Made by a program: the position numbers and the translations under genes. Source: Wagnerdoeblera intermedia (GTDB taxonomy: Bacteria > Pseudomonadota > Alphaproteobacteria > Rhodobacterales > Rhodobacteraceae). From it: a stretch of 64,000 bases of DNA. The notes under the pieces were generated by a model, which was given only the letters and a program-made list of their open reading frames with translations, had not been told where the DNA came from and ran no database searches. Below, piece after piece: positions 51,469 through 60,262 of the stretch; the first letter of the stretch is position 1; each line of letters opens with the position of its first letter. The stretch is from the NCBI RefSeq assembly GCF_042647465.1, contig NZ_JBHRVN010000006.1, one strand, 5' to 3'.

Positions 51469-51660
51469 TTGGTTCCTGCCTATGGCAGGCTAAGAGGGAA
51501 TGCGAGAGCTGATTTTCGGATCAGAACACCGCAGCCGCCCCCGCGACCGTGACCGGAGAGGTCATCCGATTTGCCACTGAAGCCGCTTTTGGCTTTGGGA
51601 AGGCCGGATGCCCGCCGGGGGGTACCCCCCCCCCGACATCCGCAAGCCGGGAGACCTGCC
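51469..51660 (+). promoter_or_regulatory. Cobalamin (B12) riboswitch
   Basis: Reading rightwards, the consensus elements are all in order. GGTTCC...GGCTAAGAGGGAAT gives the P2/P3 start. Then comes GCCGCCCCCGCGACCGTGAC (the invariant GCCCCCGCAACTG-type core), GCCACTG followed by GGGAAGGCC (the P7/P9 region and B12 box partner), and GACATCCGCAAGCCGGGAGA with CCTGCC. Adenosylcobalamin binding normally shuts off the downstream genes, here DUF1636-cobW-cobN onwards. It contains a G6-TA-C10 hairpin (51617-51634) in a variable arm. It ends about 145 bp before the first start codon, leaving room for an expression platform around GCCGGGAGGGCAG. Confidence 0.9.
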
Positions 51661-51804
51661 AGCGTGTGGACGCGAGCTTTTCGCTTTCACGGATGAATGC
51701 GGTCGGGGTGAACCGTGTGCCAGCCATGTCGCGGGCCAGGGCCCGCGCGTGTCTTCGCACAACTTTGCACCTCTCCCGTGTGATCAGGCATGCCGGGAGG
51801 GCAG

Positions 51805-52155
51805 ATGGCCGAACAAAATCATCTGGTGGTTTGTACCACCTGCCGACGCGAAGGGGCCGATCCCGAGGCCCCGCGCGATGGCGCGCGCCTGTCACAGGCC
51901 CTGACGGCGCAGGGCATCGCCCATGACACCCAGGAATGCTTTTCCGCCTGCAAAGGCAGCTGCGTGGTAGCCCTGCGTGGCAAGGGCCGCTGGACCTATG
52001 TGCAGGGCGCGCTCGACCCCGATCAGCATCTTGAGGATCTGATCGAGATGACCCGCGCCTACAGCGCCAGCGCCGACGGCATCGTGCCGTGGAGGGCGCG
52101 TCCTGAAGTCATCCGCAAAAATACCATTGCCCGCATTCCGCCGCTGGAGATCTGA
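51805..52155 (+). CDS. DUF1636 metal-binding protein of the cobalamin locus
   Basis: 116 residues from MAEQNHLVVCTTCRREGADP, behind GGGAGGGCAG. Cysteines in VCTTCRREG and ECFSACKGSCVVALRGKGRW suggest a thioredoxin-like ferredoxin fold that binds metal or an Fe-S cluster. DUF1636 proteins almost always sit next to cobW or cobN in alphaproteobacteria, so a role in cobalt supply or chelation is inferred. It is the first gene after the riboswitch and lies 1 bp before cobW. Confidence 0.88.
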   Translation: MAEQNHLVVCTTCRREGADPEAPRDGARLSQALTAQGIAHDTQECFSACKGSCVVALRGKGRWTYVQGALDPDQHLEDLIEMTRAYSASADGIVPWRARPEVIRKNTIARIPPLEI

Positions 52156-52156
52156 T

Positions 52157-53173
52157 ATGTCGCTTGCAAAAACCCCTGTCACCGTCATCACCGGCTTCTT
52201 GGGGGCGGGCAAAACCACACTGATCCGGCACCTGCTGCAAAACCCCGAAGGCCGCCGTCTGGCCGTTCTGGTCAATGAGTTCGGCGATGTCGGTGTGGAC
52301 GGTGATCTGATCCGCGCCTGCGCCGATGCGAACTGCCCCGAGGCCAATATTGTCGAGCTGACCAACGGCTGCATCTGCTGCACTGTGGCCGATGAGTTTA
52401 TCCCTTCGATCGAGCGTCTGTTGGCACTCGACCCCAAACCCGATCATATCGTGATCGAAACCTCGGGTCTTGCGCTGCCAAAACCGCTGCTGAAAGCCTT
52501 TGACTGGCCGGATCTGCGCTCGCGGATCACGATTGACGGGGTGGTGGCCGTAGCCGATGCCGAGGCCGTCGCGAAAGGTCTGTTCGCCCCCAACCCCGCC
52601 AATCCTGGCGACACGGAGGACGTCGATCACGAAACCCCGCTGTCAGAGGTGTTTGAGGATCAGATTGCCTGCGCCGATCTGGTGCTGCTGTCGAAAGCCG
52701 ATCTGGCAGGCAAAGACGGCCTTGCGAAAGCGCGCGCCGTGATCGAAGCAGAAGCCCCCCGCCCCCTTCCGATGGTTGCCCTGACCGAGGGCGTCATCGA
52801 CCCCCGCGTGGTTCTGGGGCTGCACGCCGCCGCCGAAGACAGCCTTGATCAGCGCCCCTCGCATCACGACGGCCATGATGATCATGACCATGACGATTTT
52901 GACACCATCGTCGTGGATCTGCCCGAACAGGCTGACCCCGAAGTGCTGGTGGCAAAGGTCAAAGCTCTGGCCGAAAGTCATCAGATCCTGCGCGTCAAAG
53001 GCCATGTCGCGGTGGAGGGAAAACCCCTGCGCCTGCTGATCCAGGCCGTAGGTGCGCGGGTGCGCCATCAGTTTGACCGCCCCTGGGGGGGCCAGCCGCG
53101 CCTGAGCCGTCTGGTGGTGATTGCCGAGCATGACCACATCGATGCCGAAGCCATCCGGGCCGCGCTGATCTGA
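52157..53173 (+). CDS. cobW: CobW GTP-dependent metal chaperone
   Basis: 338 residues. It has a P-loop near residue 12 (TGFLGAGKTTLIRHLLQNPE), the metal-site ELTNGCICCTVADEFIPSIE (C-x-C-C, about 75), a GTP-binding LLSKADLAGKDG, and a His/Asp-rich loop (HHDGHDDHDHDDFD, about 235) before the CobW C-terminal domain. These G3E-family GTPases deliver a metal; by context this is Co2+ to CobN. The start chosen is 10 codons inside the longest frame, just after the DUF1636 stop. TGATG overlap with cobN. Confidence 0.95.
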   Translation: MSLAKTPVTVITGFLGAGKTTLIRHLLQNPEGRRLAVLVNEFGDVGVDGDLIRACADANCPEANIVELTNGCICCTVADEFIPSIERLLALDPKPDHIVIETSGLALPKPLLKAFDWPDLRSRITIDGVVAVADAEAVAKGLFAPNPANPGDTEDVDHETPLSEVFEDQIACADLVLLSKADLAGKDGLAKARAVIEAEAPRPLPMVALTEGVIDPRVVLGLHAAAEDSLDQRPSHHDGHDDHDHDDFDTIVVDLPEQADPEVLVAKVKALAESHQILRVKGHVAVEGKPLRLLIQAVGARVRHQFDRPWGGQPRLSRLVVIAEHDHIDAEAIRAALI

Positions 53174-56100
53174 TGCACGTCCTGTTTCGCGAAAGCCACG
53201 GCTTGGAAGAGACCGCACTCCCCGAAGATCTGCAGCAAGAGCCTGCGGATCTGGTGGTTTTGTCGTTTTCAGACAGTGATCTTGGGGCTTTCGCGGCTGG
53301 ATGGCGGCGCGGGCGTGCGGCGCTGCCCGGCCTGCGGCTGGCCAGTCTGGCACGCCTGCGCCATCCGCTGTCGGTTGATACCTATGTCGATCAGACACTT
53401 ATGCAGGCCAAAGGTGTGCTGGTGCGGCTGATCGGTGGCAAAAGTTACTGGTCCTACGGCGTGGAAGAGCTGTCGCGCATCGCCCGCGCCCGCGCCCGCG
53501 GCATTGCGCTGGCCTTTCTGCCCGCCGATGGCCAGCCCGATCCGGTGCTGGAGGCGGCGTCGACCCTTCCGGTGGCCACGCTGCGCCGTCTGTCGCAGCT
53601 CTGCGACGCGGGGGGTGAAGTCGCAGCCCAAGCGGCGCTGGCCCAACTGGCGCTGGCCTCGGGTCTTTATGCAGGGCCGGTTCCGGGGCTGAAGACGCTA
53701 CCGGAGTTTGGTTTCTGGCACCCGAACCACGGGCCTTTGCAAAGCTTTCAACCCGTCGCGGGACGGGATCTGGTCGTTATTCCCTTCTACCGCGCCTGGG
53801 CCACGGCGGCTGATACCGAAGCCATCGCCGCTCTGATCCGCGGGTTTGAGGCGGCGGGCCTTGCCGCCATCGGCGTCTTTGTCCCCAGCCTCAAGGACCC
53901 GTCTGCAGCGGACTGGCTCAAAGCGGTGCTGGCCGATCTGCGCCCGGCGGCGATTGTGAATACCACCGCCTTTTCGGCCCGAAGCCACGGGGCCTCGCCA
54001 CTGGATACGGCAGCTGTGCCGGTGTTTCAGGCCATCCATGCCACCGCCCCCCGCGCCGCCTGGGCAAGCGCCGAGCGGGGCCTTTCGGCGGCGGATCTGG
54101 CCATGCATATCGCCCTGCCCGAGGTGGACGGGCGGCTGAACGGCGGCGTTATTTCCTTCAAAGAGCTGCAGCCGCCGGACCCGGATCTGCAATATGCCCT
54201 GCAACGCCATTGCCCGGACGCTGAACGTATTGCGGCCTTGGTGGGCCGCGTAACCCGTTGGATCGCGTTGCAAAAGCCTGCCGCCCAGCCCATGGCGCTG
54301 ATCCTTTCCACCTATCCCGGCAAGGAATGGCGCCTGGCCCATGCGGTGGGGCTGGATGCGCTGGCCTCGGCGGCGGCCATTTGCGAAGACCTGGGTCAAA
54401 GCCTGAGTGATGACCAGCTGTTGGTGGGCCTGCAGCAAACGCGTCTTGACTGGCCCGAGGGGGCTTGGGCGCAGGCGGTTGCGCTTTTGCCGGGTGCGCT
54501 GCGTGAAGGGCTGGATCTGCCCGCCACGCCGCCACAGATCCGGGCGTTCTGGCAGGGCAATCTGCTGATTGCTTTGCAACCTGAACGCGGCGACCTCGCG
54601 ACCCGCGAAGACAGCTATCACGACCTCAGCGCGCCGCCATCGGTCGACTATATCGCGTTTTATCTGTGGCTGCGGGTGGTGGCGCGGGTTCGTGCGCTGA
54701 TCCATATCGGTGCGCATGGCACGCTGGAATGGCTACCCGGCAAGGCCGTGGCGCTATCGGACACCTGCTGGCCCGAGGCGCTGACCGGCGGGCTGCCGGT
54801 GATTTATCCCTTTATCGTCAATGACCCCGGCGAGGCCGCCCAAGCCCGCAGGCGGCTGGGGGCCGTCACCCTTGGCCATCTGCCGCCGCCGCTGGTTGAC
54901 GCAGGCCTGCCGCAAAATCTGGCGCGGCTGGAAGCGCTGCTGGATGAATATGCCACCGCTGACGGCCTTGATCCGGCCCGCCGCCTGCGGCTGATCCCCG
55001 CCATCCGGCAAGAGGCACAGCGCGAGGGCCTGGAGGCGGATCTTGGCCTTGCCCCGAACGCCAGCCCCACCGAGGCCATCACCATCATTGACCGCTTTGT
55101 CTGCGACCTGAAGGAAAGCCAGTTCGGCGAAGGGCTGCATATCTGGGGCCGTGGTACCCCCGGGCCCGATGGTCAGCCGCAGGGTGAGGCCACGTCCCTG
55201 CAGGCAGAGCGCCGCTCAATCCCTGCTGCGCTGCAGGGGCGATGGATTGCCCCCGGCCCCTCTGGCTCGCCCTGGAAGGGCCGCATCGATGTGCTGCCCA
55301 CCGGGCGCAACCTCTTTGGCATTGACCCCCGCGCGGTCCCGAGCCGCACGGCCTGGGCCCAGGGTGTACGGCTGGCCGAAGAATTCGTCCGCCGCCATCT
55401 GCAGGACCACGGCGATTATCCCAAAGCGGTTTTGCTGAACCTTTGGGGCTCGGCCACCATGCGCACCTCGGGCGAAGATTTCGCCATGGCGCTGCATCTG
55501 GCAGGGTTGAAACCCCTGTGGGATCCGCAGACCGAGCGGGTGACGGGCTTTGAGATCACCCCCTACGCGCTGATGGACCGTCCCCGGATTGACGTGACTT
55601 TGCGGGTCTCGGGGCTATTCCGTGACACTTTCCCCGAGCTTGCCACCCTGTTTGAGGCAGGCTGCACGGCACTGGCCGCGCGGGATGAGGCGGCGGATGT
55701 GAACCCCTATACCGCAGCCCCCCCCGGGCCGCGCGTTTTTGCCCCGGCGCCTGGGCGCTATGGCACCGACATTGATGAGGCGATGGACCGCGACAGGGCC
55801 GGGCAGGCCTGGCTGCAAAACTCGTGCTACGACGCGCTTGGCCGCCCCGATCCTGAAGCACTGGCACAGCGGGTGCGTGCGGCAGAAGCCTTTGTGCTGT
55901 CTCAGGATCTGCCGGAAACGGATCTGCTGCTGGCCATGGATTATGCAGCCCATGAGGGCGGCTTTGCCGCCGCCCGCCATGCCCTTGGGCTGCAGCCGGT
56001 GGCCTTGGTGCATCTGGATGCCACGCGCACAGACCGCCCCAGGGCCCGCGCCCTTTCAGAGGAAATCGCCCGGGTTCTTCGCGCCCGTGCCACCAGCCCG

Positions 56101-56367
56101 GTCTGGCTCGCCGGGATGATGCGGCACAAATTCCGCGGAGCAGCGGAAATCGCGGCCACGCTGGAGCATATGGCCGCCTTTTCCCGCCTGGCCGATGCCG
56201 TGCCCGCGCATCTGTTCGACCTTTACCGCGACGCCACTCTTGGAACCCCCGAAATCGCCCAGTTCCTGCGCGACGAAAACCCCGCAGCCCTCGCCCGCAT
56301 GGAAGAGATTTTCACCGAGTTCAGCACGCCTGACCTGCGCCGCAACAGCCGGGGCCCTTGGTCATGA
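53173..56367 (+). CDS. cobN: Cobaltochelatase large subunit CobN
   Basis: 1,064 residues, near the short end for CobN. It inserts Co2+ into hydrogenobyrinate a,c-diamide with CobS and CobT, which are not in this window. Conserved pieces of the CobN/ChlH fold include YGVEELSRIARARARGIALA, the central LIHIGAHGTLEWLPGKAVAL (about residue 515), LPVIYPFIVNDPGEAAQARR, LHIWGRGTPGPDGQPQGE, LNLWGSATMRTSGEDFAMAL and the late RVSGLFRDTFPELATLFE. It overlaps cobG by ATGA, so it is part of the riboswitch-controlled run. Confidence 0.95.
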   Translation: MHVLFRESHGLEETALPEDLQQEPADLVVLSFSDSDLGAFAAGWRRGRAALPGLRLASLARLRHPLSVDTYVDQTLMQAKGVLVRLIGGKSYWSYGVEELSRIARARARGIALAFLPADGQPDPVLEAASTLPVATLRRLSQLCDAGGEVAAQAALAQLALASGLYAGPVPGLKTLPEFGFWHPNHGPLQSFQPVAGRDLVVIPFYRAWATAADTEAIAALIRGFEAAGLAAIGVFVPSLKDPSAADWLKAVLADLRPAAIVNTTAFSARSHGASPLDTAAVPVFQAIHATAPRAAWASAERGLSAADLAMHIALPEVDGRLNGGVISFKELQPPDPDLQYALQRHCPDAERIAALVGRVTRWIALQKPAAQPMALILSTYPGKEWRLAHAVGLDALASAAAICEDLGQSLSDDQLLVGLQQTRLDWPEGAWAQAVALLPGALREGLDLPATPPQIRAFWQGNLLIALQPERGDLATREDSYHDLSAPPSVDYIAFYLWLRVVARVRALIHIGAHGTLEWLPGKAVALSDTCWPEALTGGLPVIYPFIVNDPGEAAQARRRLGAVTLGHLPPPLVDAGLPQNLARLEALLDEYATADGLDPARRLRLIPAIRQEAQREGLEADLGLAPNASPTEAITIIDRFVCDLKESQFGEGLHIWGRGTPGPDGQPQGEATSLQAERRSIPAALQGRWIAPGPSGSPWKGRIDVLPTGRNLFGIDPRAVPSRTAWAQGVRLAEEFVRRHLQDHGDYPKAVLLNLWGSATMRTSGEDFAMALHLAGLKPLWDPQTERVTGFEITPYALMDRPRIDVTLRVSGLFRDTFPELATLFEAGCTALAARDEAADVNPYTAAPPGPRVFAPAPGRYGTDIDEAMDRDRAGQAWLQNSCYDALGRPDPEALAQRVRAAEAFVLSQDLPETDLLLAMDYAAHEGGFAAARHALGLQPVALVHLDATRTDRPRARALSEEIARVLRARATSPVWLAGMMRHKFRGAAEIAATLEHMAAFSRLADAVPAHLFDLYRDATLGTPEIAQFLRDENPAALARMEEIFTEFSTPDLRRNSRGPWS

Positions 56368-57476
56368 GCCGCAAGGGCTGGTGCCCCGGCGCTTTGCGCC
56401 CGATGCCTGCGGGCGATGGGCTGCTGCTGCGGCTGCGCCCGCGCGGCTCGATGCTGGCGGCGGATCAGGTCGCCGGTCTGGCCGATCTGGCCACGCTCTA
56501 TGGCAACGGGGCGATTGATCTGGGCAGCCGCGCCTCGTTGCAGCTGCGCGGGGTGACGGCGGCTGCCCTGCCCGATCTGCATAAGGCGCTGGCCGATCTG
56601 GCGCTGTTGGACAGCGACCCCGCCCTGGAGGCACGGCGCAATACTATCACCACCCCGCTGTGGCAGACCGGCGATGAAACGGCGGATCTGATCACGCTGC
56701 TGGAGGACGGCCTGCAACACGCCCCCGATCTGCCCGCGAAATTCGGCTTCGCGCTGGACACCGGCCGCGCACCCTGTCTGCAGCTGGCCTCGGCTGATCT
56801 GCGGATTGAAGAAAGCAGTGCCGGCCTGATCCTGCGCCCCGACGGCTGCCCAATGGGCCAGGTTTTCCAGCCCCTCGACCTGCCCGAACTGTTGGGCAAG
56901 CTGTTGCATTGGTTTGTGAAAACCGATTGCCCGCGTATGGCGGTAGCGCTGCGCGACGGCCATGTAGCCCCCTTGCGTCAGGATGCGCCCCCGCGCCCGC
57001 AGCCTGCCATGGCGGATCTGTTGCAGACATCGGGTCTGTTGTTTGCGCCTTTCGGGGCGGCGTCCTCGCAGGCCTTCCATGAGCTTGCGGCCCAGGGCCT
57101 GCGGCTGACACCCTGGCGCGCGGTGCGCCCCGACAGCCCACCGCCCCTCACCCGGCACTGGCTGCAAAACCCCAATGATACCCGCCTGCGGGTCGACGCC
57201 TGCCCCGGCGCGCCACATTGCAGCGCGGCCAGCGTCACCACGCGGGATCTGGCCCTGCAGCTGGCGCCTTTGGTGCCGCCGGGGCGCCACCTGCACCTGT
57301 CGGGCTGCGCCAAAGGCTGCGCCCGCGCCACCGCCGCCGATGTGACCCTGACGGGGCGGGACGGGCGCTTTGATCTGATCCTGCAGGGCCGGGCCGGGGA
57401 TGCGCCCGCGCAGACCGGCCTTGCCCCTCACACTCTTGCCGCAGCCATAGGAGGGCATTTTGCGCCACCACTATGA
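56364..57476 (+). CDS. cobG: Precorrin-3B synthase CobG
   Basis: 370 residues starting MSRKGWCPGALRPMPAGDGL, overlapping the cobN stop. It is related to sulphite/nitrite reductases. An N-terminal ferredoxin-like part is followed by two cysteine pairs late in the protein, ACPGAPHCSAASV and HLSGCAKGCARATAAD, which hold a 4Fe-4S cluster. CobG uses O2 to hydroxylate precorrin-3A and form precorrin-3B, which marks the aerobic pathway. Some Rhodobacter species use CobZ instead, so a true CobG here is informative. Cluster cysteines all present. Confidence 0.93.
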   Translation: MSRKGWCPGALRPMPAGDGLLLRLRPRGSMLAADQVAGLADLATLYGNGAIDLGSRASLQLRGVTAAALPDLHKALADLALLDSDPALEARRNTITTPLWQTGDETADLITLLEDGLQHAPDLPAKFGFALDTGRAPCLQLASADLRIEESSAGLILRPDGCPMGQVFQPLDLPELLGKLLHWFVKTDCPRMAVALRDGHVAPLRQDAPPRPQPAMADLLQTSGLLFAPFGAASSQAFHELAAQGLRLTPWRAVRPDSPPPLTRHWLQNPNDTRLRVDACPGAPHCSAASVTTRDLALQLAPLVPPGRHLHLSGCAKGCARATAADVTLTGRDGRFDLILQGRAGDAPAQTGLAPHTLAAAIGGHFAPPL

Positions 57477-58089
57477 AACCGATGGCGCCGCCATCTATCG
57501 CGCCTCCTTTGCCACCATCCGTGCCGAGGCGGATCTGGCCCGCTTTACCCCCGAAGAGGAGACCGTCGCGGTGCGGATGATCCATGCGGCGGGCCTCGTG
57601 TCCATCGCGCCACAAATCCATTTTGCCCCGGGCTTTGCCATCGCCGCCCGCGCCGCGCTGGAGGCTGGTGCCCCGATCCTTTGCGATGCAAAGATGGTCT
57701 CCGAAGGCATCACCCGCGCGCGCCTGCCCGCGAAGAACGAGGTGATCTGCACCCTGCGGGACCCCCGGGTGCCGGGTCTGGCCAAGGCGATCGGCAATAC
57801 CCGCTCTGCCGCGGCGATTGAGCTGTGGCGGCCGCATCTAGCGGGCGCTGTGGTGGCCATCGGCAATGCCCCGACCGCGCTTTTTCATCTGCTGAACCTG
57901 CTGGATGATCCGGATTTTCCGCGCCCTGCGGCCATTATCGGCTGCCCCGTGGGGTTCATTGGCGCGACGGAATCAAAAGACGCGCTGCGGGCCGACAATC
58001 CCCTGCCCTGGTGCATCACCGAAGGGCGAATCGGCGGATCCGCGATCACCGTGGCGGCGGTCAATGCCCTTGCCGCACGACAGGAGTAA
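57460..58089 (+). CDS. cobH: Precorrin-8X methylmutase CobH
   Basis: 209 residues. It moves the methyl group from C11 to C12 to make hydrogenobyrinate. The catalytic His is His42 in AVRMIHAAGLVSIAPQI, with ILCDAKMVSEGITRARLP and PAAIIGCPVGFIGATESKDA also conserved. The start is TTG, not ATG: AGGAGGG lies 5 bp before TTGCGCCACCAC, and no ATG fits. It overlaps cobG by 17 bp. Complete and intact. Confidence 0.95.
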   Translation: MRHHYETDGAAIYRASFATIRAEADLARFTPEEETVAVRMIHAAGLVSIAPQIHFAPGFAIAARAALEAGAPILCDAKMVSEGITRARLPAKNEVICTLRDPRVPGLAKAIGNTRSAAAIELWRPHLAGAVVAIGNAPTALFHLLNLLDDPDFPRPAAIIGCPVGFIGATESKDALRADNPLPWCITEGRIGGSAITVAAVNALAARQE

Positions 58090-58092
58090 GAC

Positions 58093-58809
58093 ATGACCGG
58101 CAAAATCATCTGCCTCGGTCTGGGCCCGGGCGATCCCGAGCTGATGAGCGTGAAATCCCACCGCATCCTAACCTCTGCCCGTCAGGTGGCCTGGTTTCGC
58201 AAAGCGGGCCGCGCAGGTCAGGCGCGGCGCATGGTGCAGGGGCTGATCCACGAAGATGCCCGGGAACTGCCGATGGATTACCCCGTCACCACGGAAATCC
58301 CGCTCAGCGATCCGCGCTACAACGCGCTTTTGTCGGCTTTCTATGACGACTGGACTACGCGTCTGTCCGATCTGGCCCGTAACGGGGATGTGGTGGTGCT
58401 CTGCGAAGGCGACCCCTTCTTTTACGGCTCGTTCATGCATCTCTACACCCGTCTGCCGCGAGAGCTGGTTGAGGTCGTGCCCGGCATCCCGGGCATGGTC
58501 GGCTGCTGGACGGCCAGTGGCCAGCCCATCACCTGGGGCGATGATATTCTGACCGTGCTGCCCGCCACCCTGCCCGAAGAGGCGCTGGCCCGCAGGCTGG
58601 CCGAGACCGACGCCGCCGTGGTGATGAAAATCGGGCGCAATCTGCCAAAGCTGGTCCGCGCGCTGCATTCTGCGGGCAAATATGACCGCGCGGTGCTGGT
58701 GGAATATGGCACCATGCCAGAAGAGCGCCTGCGCCCGCTGTCTGAGGTGACAGGCGATGTGCCCTATTTCTCGATCGTGCTGATCCACGGTCAGGGGCGC
58801 CGGCCATGA
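58093..58809 (+). CDS. cobI: Precorrin-2 C20-methyltransferase CobI
   Basis: 238 residues of the class III (tetrapyrrole) methyltransferase fold: IICLGLGPGDPELMSVKSHR at the N-terminus, VVVLCEGDPFFYGSFMHLYT (about 100), VVPGIPGMVGCWTASGQPIT, and the late AVVMKIGRNLPKLVRALH. It uses AdoMet to methylate C20 and give precorrin-3A, the substrate of CobG. Overlaps cobJ by 4 bp. Length and motifs normal. Confidence 0.95.
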   Translation: MTGKIICLGLGPGDPELMSVKSHRILTSARQVAWFRKAGRAGQARRMVQGLIHEDARELPMDYPVTTEIPLSDPRYNALLSAFYDDWTTRLSDLARNGDVVVLCEGDPFFYGSFMHLYTRLPRELVEVVPGIPGMVGCWTASGQPITWGDDILTVLPATLPEEALARRLAETDAAVVMKIGRNLPKLVRALHSAGKYDRAVLVEYGTMPEERLRPLSEVTGDVPYFSIVLIHGQGRRP

Positions 58810-59540
58810 GCGGCACTCTGGTCATCGCGGGGCTTGGCCCCGGGGATGAGGCTTTGGTCACGCCCCAAGTCAGCGCGGCGCTGGCGCGGGCCAGTGATAT
58901 CATCGGCTATATCCCTTATGTTGCGCGTATCAGCCCGCGCCCCGGCCTGCGGCTGCACCCCAGCGACAACCGGGTCGAGCTGGACCGTGCGCGACACGCG
59001 CTGGAACTGGCCGCAGGTGGCGCGCATGTGGTGGTGGTCTCCTCTGGCGATCCGGGGGTTTTCGCGATGGCCGCAGCCGTGTTCGAGGCCTTGGAGGACG
59101 CCTCCACAGCTTGGGCCGATCTGCAGATTGAGGTTTTGCCCGGCATCACCGCCATGCTGGCGGCCGCCGCCGCGGCGGGGGCACCGCTGGGTCATGATTT
59201 CTGCGCCATCAACCTGTCGGATAACCTCAAACCCTTTGATCTGGTGCTTAAACGGATCCGGCTGGCGCTTGAGGGCGATTTCGCAATGGCCTTCTATAAT
59301 CCAAGGTCAAAATCGCGGCCCCATCAGTTTGCCGAAGTGCTGGAGACGCTGCGGCAGGGCGCGGGGCCGGAACGGCTGGTGATCTTTGCCCGCGCGGTCT
59401 CGACACCGGAACAGGCCATCCGCGTTGTGCCTTTGTTCGAGGCACGGCCCGAGATGGCCGATATGCGCACCGTCGTGATTATAGGTGCCTCAAACACAAG
59501 GCAGGTCGGGCGCTATACCTATACCCCGAGGCGGGTATGA
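58806..59540 (+). CDS. cobJ: Precorrin-3B C17-methyltransferase CobJ
   Basis: 244 residues: LVIAGLGPGDEALVTPQVSA, VVVVSSGDPGVFAMAAAVFE (about 77), VLPGITAMLAAAAAAGAPLG, HDFCAINLSDNLKPFDLVLK and MAFYNPRSKSRPHQFAEVLE. CobJ methylates C17 and drives ring contraction of precorrin-3B to precorrin-4. The next gene on the same strand (cobL) follows about 720 bp later, because cobK lies between on the opposite strand with a 22-bp tail-to-tail overlap. Confidence 0.95.
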   Translation: MSGTLVIAGLGPGDEALVTPQVSAALARASDIIGYIPYVARISPRPGLRLHPSDNRVELDRARHALELAAGGAHVVVVSSGDPGVFAMAAAVFEALEDASTAWADLQIEVLPGITAMLAAAAAAGAPLGHDFCAINLSDNLKPFDLVLKRIRLALEGDFAMAFYNPRSKSRPHQFAEVLETLRQGAGPERLVIFARAVSTPEQAIRVVPLFEARPEMADMRTVVIIGASNTRQVGRYTYTPRRV

Positions 59541-60262
59541 AGCCAGGATATCACGCCCTGCAGATCGCCACAGACCTGCCGCGCGGGCACCGGGGGCCGG
59601 GCGATCATCACCACCTCCAGCCCCAGCTGGCGGGCGGCGTCGATCTTGGCCTGCGCACCCGCGCCGCCTGCGTTTTTGGCGACCAGAATCTCGGTGCCGT
59701 GACTGCGCATCAGGGCCAGATCATCGGCCAGCGAAAACGGGCCACGCGCCACTTCGATCCGCGCACCGGGCAGCGGGAAATCGGCCTGCGGCACATCCAC
59801 GACCCGCAGCAGGAAATCATGCTGCGAAAGAGGCGCGAAAGCCGCCAGATGCAGACGTCCGATGGCCAGAAACACCCGTGCGGCGGGGCGCTGCAGCGCC
59901 TGAACGGCGCTTTGGATATCCGCGACATTCTGCCACCGATCGCCCGGCTCGGGTTGCCAGGCCGGGCGTTCAAAGGCGCAAAGCGGCACGGCGCTCAGGG
60001 CTGCGGCCTTAACCGCATTGGCGCTGATCTGGGCGGCAAAGGGGTGGGTGGCGTCGACGATCTGCCCGATGTTTTCAGCCCGCAGATAGTCGGCCAGCCC
60101 CGCCACCCCGCCAAAACCGCCCACCCGCACCGGGACCGGCTGGGCGCGGGGCTGATCCACGCGGCCCGCATAAGACAGCACCGCGGGCAACCCCTGACGG
60201 GCCAGTTCGGCGACCAGGGCGCTGGCCTCGGTGGTGCCGCCAAGAACAAGGGTGCGTTTCAT
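59519..60262 (-). CDS. cobK: Precorrin-6A reductase CobK
   Basis: 247 residues: TLVLGGTTEASALVAELARQ at the NADPH-binding N-terminus, QIVDATHPFAAQISANAVKA (about 73), PLCAFERPAWQPEPGDRW, VFLAIGRLHLAAFAPLSQHD and EILVAKNAGGAGAQAKIDAA. It reduces precorrin-6A to dihydro-precorrin-6B with NADPH. It is the only gene of the rightward cluster on the reverse strand. Its start codon shares the bases CATG with the cobL start, and its end overlaps the cobJ end. Its mRNA is therefore fully antisense to the read-through transcript. Confidence 0.95.
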   Translation of the reverse strand: MKRTLVLGGTTEASALVAELARQGLPAVLSYAGRVDQPRAQPVPVRVGGFGGVAGLADYLRAENIGQIVDATHPFAAQISANAVKAAALSAVPLCAFERPAWQPEPGDRWQNVADIQSAVQALQRPAARVFLAIGRLHLAAFAPLSQHDFLLRVVDVPQADFPLPGARIEVARGPFSLADDLALMRSHGTEILVAKNAGGAGAQAKIDAARQLGLEVVMIARPPVPARQVCGDLQGVISWLHTRLGV

